Below, one piece after another: positions 1 to 7,971 of a stretch of DNA of 24,730 bases. How positions within the stretch are numbered: position 1 is the stretch's first letter; every line of letters starts with the position of its first letter. The position numbers and the translations under genes are program-made. Origin of the DNA: a virus; the IMG/VR virus record IMGVR_UViG_3300005526_000028, positions 1-24,730 of that record; one strand, written 5' to 3'. The notes under the pieces are model-generated. The model saw only the letters and a list, made by a program, of their open reading frames with translations. It made no database searches and was not told the DNA's origin.

Positions 1-86
1 CCAACTGTAGCTTTTCGACGAACACCCCACTTCATTCCCCTAACACCGTGATGCTCGAGAATACTTTCTACAATTTTTAGGGACAT
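1..86 (-). CDS. Phage protein with HHGVRGMKWGVRR motif (N-terminal fragment)
   Basis: The gene runs off the left edge; 28 residues are visible. It starts at an ATG four bases after AGGGGG, just downstream of the 57-residue gene. Residues 12-24 read HHGVRGMKWGVRR. This signature recurs in small phage proteins of the head/connector region and in some minor head proteins, and its function is not established. Placement next to a head-tail adaptor fits a structural or assembly role, but that is inference. A looser version of the motif opens the RNA-polymerase-like protein at 9415-12156. Confidence 0.7.
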   Translation of the reverse strand, partial: MSLKIVESILEHHGVRGMKWGVRRKATV

Positions 87-94
87 TTTGCCCC

Positions 95-268
95 CTAGCT
101 TGGCGGAGCTGCAGTCTTAGCTTCCGGTGCAGGTGCAGCTTCCGGTGCAGCTTCTTCTTCTGCTCCTTCTTCCGAAATTACTCCCTGACGCTTCTGTCGT
201 GCTCGATTATCCTCAGCTTTCTCCTTATCCTGTCGTTTTCTCTCTTCCAGAGGATCTTCTCTTTCCAT
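95..268 (-). CDS. Small charged hypothetical protein (57 aa)
   Basis: This short reading frame starts at an ATG that overlaps the stop of the head-tail adaptor gene (TGATG), so it is probably translated by coupling. The first 30 residues are rich in Glu, Arg and Lys (EREDPLEERKRQDKEK) and predict a helix. The second half is acidic, then becomes an Ala/Pro/Glu linker (APEAAPAPEA). There is no recognisable domain. The tight spacing between adaptor and GMKWGVRR gene suggests a virion or assembly accessory. Function unknown. Confidence 0.65.
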   Translation of the reverse strand: MEREDPLEERKRQDKEKAEDNRARQKRQGVISEEGAEEEAAPEAAPAPEAKTAAPPS

Positions 269-675
269 CACCCCACCCTTCTAAGATCTTCGCCATACGG
301 ACCTTCCGGGTATCTTGGTGGATCTGGATCAACCCACGCCGTTTCTTCTCGATGCACATTCAAACGCCACTCGAGCTCCTGAATTTGTCTATCAAACGCA
401 GCAATCAGATATGATGTCGTCGGAGGATCAAACAGCTGTCGAACACGGAGAAAAACGTACGATTTAACTGAATTATACTGAGCATCGTTGACAATAAAAT
501 CATCCCACTCATCGGCTACATCATCAATCATGTAACCTTCAGGTGGGCCAACCCCTAGCTGGGTAAGAGTAGAGAAGGCAGTGTTAATATGCATGATGAT
601 ATCTTCGTCAAATACGGTATAATTTTCGTCAATCCCCAATACCTTTTTAGTACTAGTAAGAATACTCATAATCAT
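268..675 (-). CDS. Head-tail adaptor/connector protein
   Basis: The 135-residue protein resembles phage head-tail connector proteins of the gp6-like group, which form a ring beneath the portal and link capsid to tail. Family-like features are the opening ILTSTKKVLGIDENYTVFD, the segment IIMHINTAFSTLTQLGVGP at about 27-45, and the segment YNSVKSYVFLRVRQLFDPP at about 67-85. The C-terminal tail is Pro/Glu/Tyr-rich. The start is uncertain between Met1 and Met3, because no strong SD separates them. Unexpectedly, it lies downstream of fibre and lysis genes rather than directly after a capsid gene. Confidence 0.75.
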   Translation of the reverse strand: MIMSILTSTKKVLGIDENYTVFDEDIIMHINTAFSTLTQLGVGPPEGYMIDDVADEWDDFIVNDAQYNSVKSYVFLRVRQLFDPPTTSYLIAAFDRQIQELEWRLNVHREETAWVDPDPPRYPEGPYGEDLRRVG

Positions 676-704
676 CTACTTCACCCGCTTTACTTTCTTT
701 TGAA

Positions 705-950
705 TTATCCCTCGCCGTTTCCATCCCCCTGCTCCTCGGGAGGAGACGTATCTGGAGCTGGAACAGCAGGAGAAGGCTCGGGCTGTCCCGGCTCTGGAGC
801 TGGCTCGGGCTGTCCGGGCTGTGGCTCAGGCTGTCCCGGCTCTGGAACTGGAGCTGGCTCGGGCTGTCCCGGCTCTACCGGTTGATCTGGTGCCTTCGGC
901 TCGGGCTCAGGCTGACCCGGCTCTACTGGCTGCTCATGCTGTGTTTCCAT
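705..950 (-). CDS. Proline/glutamate-rich EPGQPEP-repeat protein
   Basis: This is an 81-residue low-complexity protein made mostly of variants of EPGQPEP, with about six copies between residues 10 and 58. It begins at an ATG preceded by GGGGAATAAGT and follows the 55-residue gene with a two-base gap. It has no globular domain, signal peptide or membrane segment. Such Pro/Glu repeats form stiff, extended linkers; here it may be a spacer or decoration protein, but that is a guess. The opposite strand reads as a Cys/Gly repeat, which I take as a shadow. Confidence 0.55.
   Translation of the reverse strand: METQHEQPVEPGQPEPEPKAPDQPVEPGQPEPAPVPEPGQPEPQPGQPEPAPEPGQPEPSPAVPAPDTSPPEEQGDGNGEG
737..931. 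repeat. GC-rich degenerate tandem repeat (GGCTCGGGCTGTCCCGGCTC type)
   Basis: Several imperfect copies of a roughly 20-base unit, plus half-units, occur within the EPGQPEP-repeat gene. The tract is much richer in G and C than its surroundings and is probably prone to copy-number change by slippage. Confidence 0.7.
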
Positions 951-952
951 AC

Positions 953-1120
953 TTATTCCCCTTTCGATACGTTAAGAAAACCCTTTACTTTATCCGATAA
1001 ATTATCATCTGAGAGCGGCTCTTTACTCCAATCTACTTCACCTTGCTGATCCCAGACATCAACTGTCTCGGGTTCACCACGAAAATCAGTATCACTCTCC
1101 GGGATATCGAACAAGCGCAA
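953..1120 (-). CDS. Small acidic hypothetical protein (55 aa, TTG start)
   Basis: The frame starts at a TTG with GGGGGAGG about ten bases upstream and overlaps the 3' end of the endolysin gene by 29 bases. The product begins (M)RLFDIPESDTDFRGEPE and is rich in Asp and Glu, with a Lys-containing end (KVKGFLNVSKGE). There is no known domain. Support comes from the strong SD, the exact fit between endolysin and EPGQPEP gene, and the absence of any better frame in this interval. Function unknown. Confidence 0.6.
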   Translation of the reverse strand: MRLFDIPESDTDFRGEPETVDVWDQQGEVDWSKEPLSDDNLSDKVKGFLNVSKGE

Positions 1121-2084
1121 TGCCTCTCACCTCCCCCGGATAGCGAACACGAGCATAGGCTCCTCCTCCGTTTGCTTGTGAGCCCGAACTACCTGACGAT
1201 GTATTACCGCCATAGGTCGGTAAGCCCCCGTCCGCCTGAACTTTTCCACGTACCGTCTCAACATGCATACCATAACCGCCAATCACAGCTAGATCACCCT
1301 TGCGCGCGCGTGCGCTATCGGCTGTCCAACCGACGTAACATTTAGCTCTACGTTTGGCATTGTCCTCAATCTGTGCGACCGAGGCCATATGTGAGTCGAT
1401 ACCGTTTACTCCAGCTGCCTCAAGTGCGTAGTAACACCAACAACCACACCAAGGCTGATACAACAACCAAGTACCTCCACCAGCGGTGTGCATCTGTGCT
1501 GTTCTAATACCATCTTTGCGCTCATCACAATTCGAGTTCGCTGGTGACTCGGTGTATCCAAGCCGTCCGTACAAATGATCCATGGCCACCTGTCGCCGAT
1601 CACCACTTGGCTCACTTGGCTCAGGTGGCGGCTTAGGGTCCGGATGATCCTCGTTCCATGCCTGCTGGTAAGCGGTCAAAAGTTCCTGCGATTTTTGGTC
1701 ACAAATCCATTCGCCCGAATGTGACATCGCATTGCCGCGCCAATCTTTTGCCGGTACTCTAGCATATAGTAAGGCATGGTAAACGCGCTCATTCAACGTC
1801 CCTGAGCCGTCGCCAATCCCAATTGATTTGCGTAATCCATCCACCCCAGGACCCGAACCTGTTGGTCCTGTCGCACCATGAGCAAACGCATTGGTGTAAG
1901 TACGATCAAAATCTTGCCAATCCCAGTAACCCGCCCGACTCACCATCCGCTTTAATGCCTGTACATCTTTGCCATCCGACTGCGTCGGTTGATCAGGATT
2001 ATCAGGCGCATAGAGAGTGCGAGTCAAACGCGAATTATTATGAGGTCTTGGTCCAGGACCGATTTCCCATGGGAGTGCGCTCAT
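1092..2084 (-). CDS. Endolysin: peptidoglycan-binding domain plus CHAP/amidase-like cysteine peptidase
   Basis: This 330-residue lysin cuts host peptidoglycan at the end of infection. The N-terminal part (about 35-115) resembles a peptidoglycan-binding fold (DGKDVQALKRMV). A Pro-rich linker (about 150-162, PDPKPPPEPSEP) leads to a cysteine-peptidase-like domain. Visible there are PWCGCWC (Cys213, 215, 217), GDLAVIGGYGMHVETV with candidate catalytic His274, and GGNTSSGS near 293-299, a layout typical of CHAP/NlpC-like phage amidases. I chose the ATG at 2084: AAGGAGG lies four bases upstream and its ATGA overlaps the stop of the preceding gene. The C-terminus carries a short duplication of RYPGE. 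Cleavage specificity cannot be told. Confidence 0.8.
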   Translation of the reverse strand: MSALPWEIGPGPRPHNNSRLTRTLYAPDNPDQPTQSDGKDVQALKRMVSRAGYWDWQDFDRTYTNAFAHGATGPTGSGPGVDGLRKSIGIGDGSGTLNERVYHALLYARVPAKDWRGNAMSHSGEWICDQKSQELLTAYQQAWNEDHPDPKPPPEPSEPSGDRRQVAMDHLYGRLGYTESPANSNCDERKDGIRTAQMHTAGGGTWLLYQPWCGCWCYYALEAAGVNGIDSHMASVAQIEDNAKRRAKCYVGWTADSARARKGDLAVIGGYGMHVETVRGKVQADGGLPTYGGNTSSGSSGSQANGGGAYARVRYPGEVRGIALVRYPGE

Positions 2085-2407
2085 TGGCCCTCCTTGATAC
2101 ATCCATAGATAGTGACTTGACCACCGGGATGATTAATTACTACTTCACCAACCTCAAATCCAGTCGGACAAGTAAGTGCTCCTCCTGTTCCCGTTGGTCC
2201 TCGAGCTCCCGCTGGTCCTGCTGGCCCTGCTGCTCCAGGTTCGCCTTTTACTCCTTTTTCTCCAGTTGGACCAGTTGCTCCATTTTTGAGAGTAACAGTA
2301 ACCGTTTTAACTGCTTGAGTTGGAGCGCCTTGAATAGCCGAAGCTACAAAAAACCCAGAGGCAGCGGCCAGTGATATTGTTACGATTATAAATGCAATCG
2401 TTTTCAT
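2081..2407 (-). CDS. Signal-anchored collagen-like protein of the lysis cassette
   Basis: This 108-residue protein has a hydrophobic N-terminal segment (about 4-25, TIAFIIVTISLAAASGFFVA), usable as a signal anchor or signal peptide. A collagen-like Gly-X-Y stretch follows (about 43-78; units such as GPAGPAGARGPTG), then a short domain with two cysteines (CPTGFEVGEVVI and YGCIKEGQ). It sits between holin and endolysin, overlapping both (GTGATG at its start, ATGA at its end). A role in lysis, such as a membrane-anchored spanin-like or regulatory part, is inferred from position only. A GTG three bases upstream is an alternative start. Confidence 0.65.
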   Translation of the reverse strand: MKTIAFIIVTISLAAASGFFVASAIQGAPTQAVKTVTVTLKNGATGPTGEKGVKGEPGAAGPAGPAGARGPTGTGGALTCPTGFEVGEVVINHPGGQVTIYGCIKEGQ

Positions 2408-2613
2408 CACTTTTTACGCTCCTCGGTTGTTCGCCCAAGTTTCATACCTTCTCTAAATGCTTTAATTTTTTCTTCACATTCCTGTCGACTACGATTTCGC
2501 TCAAATCGAATACCGAGATAGGCAGTAATCACACTACCAAACCCCGATAAGAATGCTGCCAATGTATTTATAATACTATCTACATTAGCCGGATCGTACT
2601 CTCCTATGATCAA
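2407..2613 (-). CDS. Putative holin (single membrane segment)
   Basis: The 68-residue protein has one hydrophobic segment (about 16-33, INTLAAFLSGFGSVITAY), followed by a strongly charged cytoplasmic-type tail rich in Arg, Lys and Glu. Size, topology and position beside an endolysin match phage holins, which permeabilise the cytoplasmic membrane to release or activate the lysin. Translation appears to start at a TTG immediately after the stop of the upstream tail gene, nine bases after GGAGG. No holin family signature is visible, so the call rests on topology and context. Confidence 0.6.
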   Translation of the reverse strand: MIIGEYDPANVDSIINTLAAFLSGFGSVITAYLGIRFERNRSRQECEEKIKAFREGMKLGRTTEERKK

Positions 2614-3672
2614 TCAATACAACCTCCTCAGCGCAAAGCGACCGGTCACATTTCCAGCCAACGGGTTAATTGAGAGCGAAGTCAGATTCGCATTTCCCGA
2701 ATAATACTGTCCACCATAGTTCTTCACAGAAATATACGGCCCGGCAGCGTCAGCGCGGAAAAATGCCTGACCCATATATTCTTGAACATTTATACCTCCA
2801 GCCTGGGCTGTGATAATCCCACGAATTATACAGTAACCATCATTATTCCAATTCGAACGGATCAACCCAATCCCACTTGGAGTGTTCGTACCATCATTTG
2901 CGCCTTGGACTGGTCCTAAATCATAATACGCCCCCGCCGATACCCAGACATAACGGCCACCAGCTCCGGCATCTCCATTAAAGCGTAGATAAATGTGATT
3001 ATCAGGACCAACCGACTGCCAACGAAACTGTCCAAAAAGTTCATAGGCTTGATCTGTTGCACCATCAAGCCCAGTGAAATTTACTGAGGATGCGTTGACT
3101 ACATTCTGTACCTGAAACCAACGATTCGCTGGGTCAAGTGCTGCTCCGCGAGCCCAGAGACGTCCATCAAGATAGAGCATCGCCTTGCCCGCGTGATAAC
3201 GCCAACTACCAGCGCTGCACGTAAACAATCCATCTAGAATATAACTTGTCCCGGCCGCAAGTTTAAACACTCGTTGAACATGGCGGTGATCATAAATATT
3301 AACTGACGCGTGCTGCATTACATAATGATCCGCGTCCTGAACACCATCCACATCAGGAGGTGTCAATCGCATAACCGCGTAGCCATAATTATAGTTGGCA
3401 TCAGATTTCTCGACAATTCCCATATTAAGAGTAGCATCCAACCAAGCATCAACAGGTGGCGTAAAGGTCAGACGCAACGGAATTGTACCTGCGCTGTCAC
3501 AGTAAAGATTAACGAGACTAGTTGAGGTGATGGGACCATTATAGTTCTCATATTGACCGGCAATCCGCTTCATATCAAGTGGTCCACCCGCTGGTCCTGC
3601 TGGTCCAACTAGCGCTATGTCTTGCCAACCTGAACTTGTACGAACTCGAATTGCTTTCGGAATTGGCACCAT
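2614..3672 (-). CDS. Minor tail protein / putative receptor-binding protein
   Basis: This 352-residue protein starts with an ATG abutting the stop of the collar fibre gene (TAAATG). A short collagen-like tract (GPAGPAGG, about 23-30) follows a small N-terminal domain. The rest has alternating polar and aromatic residues typical of beta-rich virion proteins (HRHVQRVFKLAAGTSYILDG at about 129-148). It lies between tail fibres and lysis genes, where phages often place the last tail or host-recognition protein. No enzymatic motif is visible. Receptor binding is inferred from position and architecture. Confidence 0.55.
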   Translation of the reverse strand: MVPIPKAIRVRTSSGWQDIALVGPAGPAGGPLDMKRIAGQYENYNGPITSTSLVNLYCDSAGTIPLRLTFTPPVDAWLDATLNMGIVEKSDANYNYGYAVMRLTPPDVDGVQDADHYVMQHASVNIYDHRHVQRVFKLAAGTSYILDGLFTCSAGSWRYHAGKAMLYLDGRLWARGAALDPANRWFQVQNVVNASSVNFTGLDGATDQAYELFGQFRWQSVGPDNHIYLRFNGDAGAGGRYVWVSAGAYYDLGPVQGANDGTNTPSGIGLIRSNWNNDGYCIIRGIITAQAGGINVQEYMGQAFFRADAAGPYISVKNYGGQYYSGNANLTSLSINPLAGNVTGRFALRRLY

Positions 3673-5403
3673 TTAGATCACCCTAATCGGACGCGCTTTG
3701 ATAATCCGCCAACGTACATGCGGCACACCATTATTTGCCTGGTACTGCATCTTTAATGTCCCGCCTGCGGCGACACCCCGAATCACACCCACAGCAAGAA
3801 ACGAGGAAGCTAAACCACCGTTAGCCAGATACGCAGTATGCGGATCGGTTGTTGTACCACCACTCGCATCGAAAGTACCCGAAGAAGGCGTCAATCCAAG
3901 CACACCCGTGAGTGCTGCTGACTGCGATGCAACATACATATCGCATTGAGCCTCGTACTCATAATCGCCTGCGCGCGGGAAGGTGATTAACGGACCTGGT
4001 GTAGCGGGATCGTTGTAACCTGCATTCGCAGCAAACGATTGATCAGTCACAACAGCCGCGGAAATAGATGGACCGCTAATAGCCTCCCACTTAAACGTAC
4101 TCGGACTCGCTGCTCGAAAGCGTAAATGCCACATCACACCGCCAGTAGCATCGGCCAATAAATAAACTTCTTGCCCATCGTATGGACTAGTCGGCAAAGA
4201 AGTGACAACTGGAATGAGCGGAGTCCAGGCTGCAGGCGTATCATCGGTATCAACCCAGATCGCACCAGTTGTAGTATCACTCGGCTGATCAGGCTGTTCG
4301 TAGACTGTAACTGCTCCCGGAGCTCCAACCGAACCACCCGAAGCAATTATCTCCCAATTCGTTGTATCGGTCTTCGGGTTACCGGCAGTTGTACCCGCTA
4401 CTTTACGTCGATAGCTAGCCGTAACAGTACCATCGTAATAACTAACCGAATCACCTATGGCATAAGCTGTCGCTGCTGACCAAGCACCACGCCAAGGACC
4501 GGGATCACCTTTTGCGCCTGGTGCGCCCGTTGCTCCTTGAAGCACTCCGCCTGAATTGATAGCTGCACCCATAACCTTGATAATGAATGCTACCAAAATA
4601 TGTGGTGGTAGATTATTAATTGCATTACCACTACCAACAGCTCCAGTCAAACCCGAAGTAACTGCATGACCATGATCGGCAGATTCGTAACCAGTTGAAA
4701 AACCGTGTTGGTGATCAGGTTCCCAATCGGTCCAGCCATAATTCGAGACAATATAGCGAGAGGTACCACCCGAACCAAGCGCTGCTGTGGCTCCCGTAGT
4801 TGTGCCAAAGTTATCACTAGTAGATGGACCATGATTATGGGTACCTGCGGGACTAGTTGTACCACTATGTGTATGAGCCGTATCACGCCCACCTGTGTAG
4901 AGCGTTCCCGGACCATGTTGATGGTTTGGGAGCTGACCAAGAGTAAGAGTGTGTGTTTCTGCGCCCCCACTCTGATAACTCATACCTAAATCCGAGGTTG
5001 GTGTACTTGAACCGTACAACATTTTACGACGAAAATCGGGAAGTGTAATAATTCGATTAGGTGCAGTGCCTGTAATTCCCCAAAGTGGATTTCCTGCCGC
5101 AACCTCAGCAGCAGCAAAATTGGCCAAATCTACATAACCAGCATTCTCGTTTAGCGTTTGTCCGGCTGCCAACAGCCAATTGGTTGGAATCGTCCTACCC
5201 GTCCAAACTTTAACCGTACCGATTTGATCACTATCATAAATAGTTGGTGCACCAGGCGCAGTACCGGTAGCATCTACCCAGATTGTGCCATTCCACCAAT
5301 AAAGTTTATTATCATCGATATCGTAGTAAAGTTGTCCCGTCATAGGCGACGAAGGTGGTGCTGATTGGCGCGGAACTACTAGACTGCCAATAAAGGTAGT
5401 CAT
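3673..5403 (-). CDS. Tail fibre with collar-like domain, collagen-like stretch and carbohydrate-binding-like module
   Basis: The 576-residue fibre opens with a module shared with the next fibre gene (SPMTGQLYYDIDDNKLYWW, 19-37). A phage tail-collar-like domain follows (about 61-277): TVKVWTGRTIPTNWLLAAGQ, LPDFRRKMLYG, and six H-x-H pairs between 161 and 246 of the kind that bind metal in trimeric fibres, ending LPPHILVAFIIKV. A short collagen stretch (GATGAPGAKGDPGP, 290-303) leads to a segment like chitin/carbohydrate-binding modules (GAWSAATAYAIGDSVSYYDG). A second surface domain (YDGQEVYLLADATGG) and a beta-rich tip complete it. Likely trimeric and involved in host adsorption. It starts in a TGATG overlap. 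Confidence 0.8.
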   Translation of the reverse strand: MTTFIGSLVVPRQSAPPSSPMTGQLYYDIDDNKLYWWNGTIWVDATGTAPGAPTIYDSDQIGTVKVWTGRTIPTNWLLAAGQTLNENAGYVDLANFAAAEVAAGNPLWGITGTAPNRIITLPDFRRKMLYGSSTPTSDLGMSYQSGGAETHTLTLGQLPNHQHGPGTLYTGGRDTAHTHSGTTSPAGTHNHGPSTSDNFGTTTGATAALGSGGTSRYIVSNYGWTDWEPDHQHGFSTGYESADHGHAVTSGLTGAVGSGNAINNLPPHILVAFIIKVMGAAINSGGVLQGATGAPGAKGDPGPWRGAWSAATAYAIGDSVSYYDGTVTASYRRKVAGTTAGNPKTDTTNWEIIASGGSVGAPGAVTVYEQPDQPSDTTTGAIWVDTDDTPAAWTPLIPVVTSLPTSPYDGQEVYLLADATGGVMWHLRFRAASPSTFKWEAISGPSISAAVVTDQSFAANAGYNDPATPGPLITFPRAGDYEYEAQCDMYVASQSAALTGVLGLTPSSGTFDASGGTTTDPHTAYLANGGLASSFLAVGVIRGVAAGGTLKMQYQANNGVPHVRWRIIKARPIRVI

Positions 5404-6728
5404 CAGCCAATAATGGTTACTAGAATTGAGTTGGCGGCTTGGCTTACACCAAAATTAACATAAACATCGCCGCTAAGCTGTACCGTAACATCCGCGAGAA
5501 GAACGTTCCCACCCGCATCCTGAACTTGTACGAGCAAACATCGAGTGGCTCGAAGACCATGTGTTGACTGAAGAATAACAATCTGTGTCCCAGCGGCATG
5601 AACTGCGCCATTATTATAATAACCAGCAGCACCCATGCCTGTCTCGCGTGCAGCCTTAGCTGTTGTCTGTCCCGTACCACCCTTAGCAAGTGGTAATGCA
5701 TTAGTTACATCCGCACTTGCTAAGTCAACTGCGCCGTCTGCAATCATCGCATTAGTAATCCCGTTATTAGCAACTTGAATTGAATCGGGATTAACGGTAA
5801 TGCCTGCGCCAGCGCCGACATCAACAGTATTACCAGATTTGGTCAGACCAGCACCAGCATTAAAATCTGCTACGCCGGTAAATGCTACCCAAGTCAGTGG
5901 AGTTGTATCAACTGTAATCGGTGCATTGGTAGTACAAGTCCAAGCTGTATCCGAATATGAAGTACCTTCCTCAACAAATACCGCGGCATTCAAGAGCTCG
6001 GCCGCTTGGTTAGCATCAGCCACTCGACTCCAAGTACTACCGGTGTTAGTACTATAAATCCCGTTGTACTGTGGATTAGTTTGGGCTGTTAACAAGACAC
6101 GATCGTTATTACCTGTCGTTACGCCATCGATTGTCTGCGGACCACCAGGCGCGCTACCAGCACCAACATTAGTAGTTGCAACACATCGTACCGGTTGCTT
6201 CCAAGCTGCGCCTTGAATTAGATTATCTACATAATTCTTCGTAGCTGCGTCCTGAGCTGAAGTCGGATCCGCAACACTCACAAGTCTTTGACTCGACATG
6301 GGAATCGGACCAGCAGATGGATTATTCGATCCAATCAAATATAGCGAATTACCACCATTCATCGCCTGCTGCGAACCCATTCCAAGTGTTCGCATCGAAG
6401 GCGTTGCAGCCGCGCCATCTTTATTTGCCGCTGCTACTTCAGCATCGGTAACAGCACCGGCTGCAATCTGTGGAGACGCGGCGGTACCGGCAAGATCGCC
6501 AGCTAATTGAACAATACCTTTCACACTTGGACTTGCGTCGGGTACAGATGAAACTCCACCTCGAGCAGACACCCACGCCGTTCCATCCCACCAGTAAAGC
6601 GTATTGTCTGCCGTATTGTAATAAAGTTGTCCCGTGACCGGAGACCCGGGAGCGGAGCCAAGCTGATGCGCGCGAAGATTGCGAGCCTCTAGCTTAGCCA
6701 AATCAAGTGGTGCTGCTAGAGTTGGCAT
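5403..6728 (-). CDS. Tail fibre protein with phage tail repeats
   Basis: This 441-residue fibre shares its N-terminal module with the neighbouring collar fibre (SPVTGQLYYNTADNTLYWW, about 29-47), probably the part that docks to the tail. Further on are recognised fibre repeats: DPTSAQDAATKNYVDNLIQG, and LPLAKGGTGQTTAKAARE near the C-terminal third. The composition is rich in Ala, Thr, Gly and Asn, as in extended beta-helical fibres. I chose the ATG at 6728 because AAGGAG lies four bases upstream; the TTG three bases earlier is too close to that SD. Host-range determination is inferred. Confidence 0.8.
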   Translation of the reverse strand: MPTLAAPLDLAKLEARNLRAHQLGSAPGSPVTGQLYYNTADNTLYWWDGTAWVSARGGVSSVPDASPSVKGIVQLAGDLAGTAASPQIAAGAVTDAEVAAANKDGAAATPSMRTLGMGSQQAMNGGNSLYLIGSNNPSAGPIPMSSQRLVSVADPTSAQDAATKNYVDNLIQGAAWKQPVRCVATTNVGAGSAPGGPQTIDGVTTGNNDRVLLTAQTNPQYNGIYSTNTGSTWSRVADANQAAELLNAAVFVEEGTSYSDTAWTCTTNAPITVDTTPLTWVAFTGVADFNAGAGLTKSGNTVDVGAGAGITVNPDSIQVANNGITNAMIADGAVDLASADVTNALPLAKGGTGQTTAKAARETGMGAAGYYNNGAVHAAGTQIVILQSTHGLRATRCLLVQVQDAGGNVLLADVTVQLSGDVYVNFGVSQAANSILVTIIG

Positions 6729-6736
6729 CAATCTCC

Positions 6737-7186
6737 TTAGTTAAGATACGCCTTCCCGGAGGTCGGATTGAAAAAAGAAAGATGTATTTCCTTATCATCA
6801 ATATAATGTACATCTGGAAGTATCTCAGTACCACCAGTATCAATAACAGTTACTGATGGATAACGACCAAGATTATGTGTAATAACCCATTGATCAAGAA
6901 GTGCTACCTGAGTAAAAATGTATGTTTGGTCATCCGCCGGACCCACAGGCCCCGGAGGACCTGGAGGACCTACCGGACCCGATGCTCCTTCTGGTCCCGG
7001 TGGACCTTTAGGACCCTCAGGACCTATACCACCCGCAGCTACTACAACAACATCAGGAGCCGAATCGACAGTCAAACTTGTATCGAACGATGCAAAATCT
7101 ACCTTAATATCTGGAACTGCCTCAACTTGAAGCTCAATTTCTGCGGTTGAAACCGTTACGTTTAGTTCACACAGGTCGGGTGACAT
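6737..7186 (-). CDS. Collagen-like minor tail protein
   Basis: The 149-residue protein has an N-terminal beta-type region (about 1-50), a collagen-like Gly-X-Y stretch (about 53-83, GPEGPKGPPGPEGASGPVG), and a C-terminal domain with WVITHNLGRYPSVTVIDTGG and HLSFFNPTSGKAYLN. That domain recurs at the ends of phage tail or fibre proteins. The start at MSPDLCELN is preferred because GGAG lies upstream and a longer frame would cover most of the preceding gene's end; the overlap left is 20 bases. It is probably a trimeric appendage of the baseplate. Confidence 0.7.
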   Translation of the reverse strand: MSPDLCELNVTVSTAEIELQVEAVPDIKVDFASFDTSLTVDSAPDVVVVAAGGIGPEGPKGPPGPEGASGPVGPPGPPGPVGPADDQTYIFTQVALLDQWVITHNLGRYPSVTVIDTGGTEILPDVHYIDDKEIHLSFFNPTSGKAYLN

Positions 7187-7547
7187 CGATCCAACACTCC
7201 ACTTTGCCTTGACAGAGCGTACGTACTTCTGCATCAACCGATGTCCACTGTACGTCCCAAACACCAGTAAATTTACCGGTATCATCGGTAATTAATGCTG
7301 CTGTTTGTTCACCAGTCAACGAAAGCATCACAATTCCGTTAAAAGCATCGGTTAAATCAGAGTCAAATTCAGCTAAAACTGTACTTCCCTGTGAACGATC
7401 TAGTCGTACTTGAGCCTCTACCCCACCGGAAATATCCACCGGCTCGCCATCAGGATCTTTGCAAATCAAGCGAAATTCAGCATCATCTCCGGCATATAGC
7501 GTAAGATCCAGCACTTGAGGTGAGAGATTAATTTTTCCAGCAGGCAT
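7167..7547 (-). CDS. Putative baseplate/minor tail protein (BppU-like)
   Basis: This 126-residue protein has a repetitive beta-sheet pattern (LDLTLYAGDDAEFRLICKD, then VEAQVRLD and GKFTGVWDVQWT). It resembles N-terminal domains of upper-baseplate or minor tail proteins found before fibres in Gram-positive phages. It starts at an ATG with AAAGGAGG upstream, ten bases after the HNH gene stop, and its end overlaps the collagen-like tail gene. The family assignment is from general resemblance and context, so it is moderate. Confidence 0.5.
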   Translation of the reverse strand: MPAGKINLSPQVLDLTLYAGDDAEFRLICKDPDGEPVDISGGVEAQVRLDRSQGSTVLAEFDSDLTDAFNGIVMLSLTGEQTAALITDDTGKFTGVWDVQWTSVDAEVRTLCQGKVECWIDVTRPV

Positions 7548-7557
7548 ATTCCTCCTT

Positions 7558-7971
7558 TCACCAAAGCGTAGTATCACCTCGTTGTCTTTCTACAGGATCT
7601 CGAGGTAGAAGATTGAAATTACCATAGTGAATAGCGTTATGTGTACGCAAAGATGTAGTTATTAGGAACTCTGGATCAATAATGGCCTGGTCTCCGTGTA
7701 AAAGATTATTCAACGAAATTGGGTTCATATGATGCACAATAAGTTGTGCGAAAATCTCGTAACCAGGAACTCCTAAATCACAGCCATGATCTCGGATAAT
7801 AACGTGATCTCGAGTAGTTTCCCACTCAGGCGATTTGTAAAAACGTTGATTAATCCAACGATCGAAGCCAAAAGTAATACTTCCGGTAACTCCACCCAAC
7901 TTTAGATACTCGTATCGCTCGTCGAACGTTTCTAGTTTAGACAGCTCTGAGTACGTTCTGGTCTTGATCAT
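7558..7971 (-). CDS. HNH endonuclease
   Basis: A 137-residue HNH nuclease, of the type seen beside terminase genes in phages of Gram-positive bacteria. The core reads VIIRDHGCDLGVPGYEIF, then LIVHHMNPIS (paired His near 80-81) and LRTHNAIHYGN (His111, Asn112, His115), the metal-binding and catalytic positions of the beta-beta-alpha fold. Such nucleases can stimulate terminase during packaging. The start at MIKTRTYSELSKL matches the usual family N-terminus and overlaps the upstream gene by 35 bases. The SD is weak, and a GTG at 8046 would add 25 residues. Confidence 0.8.
   Translation of the reverse strand: MIKTRTYSELSKLETFDERYEYLKLGGVTGSITFGFDRWINQRFYKSPEWETTRDHVIIRDHGCDLGVPGYEIFAQLIVHHMNPISLNNLLHGDQAIIDPEFLITTSLRTHNAIHYGNFNLLPRDPVERQRGDTTLW

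Noticed and set aside
127-885. Plus-strand reading frames at the left end
   Set aside because: They are antisense to the adaptor, the small charged gene and the EPGQPEP-repeat gene, lack SDs and have biased composition; no plus-strand gene is supported anywhere in the window.
1406-1615. Out-of-frame reading frame inside the endolysin gene
   Set aside because: No SD, and the lysin frame carries clear catalytic motifs over the same bases.
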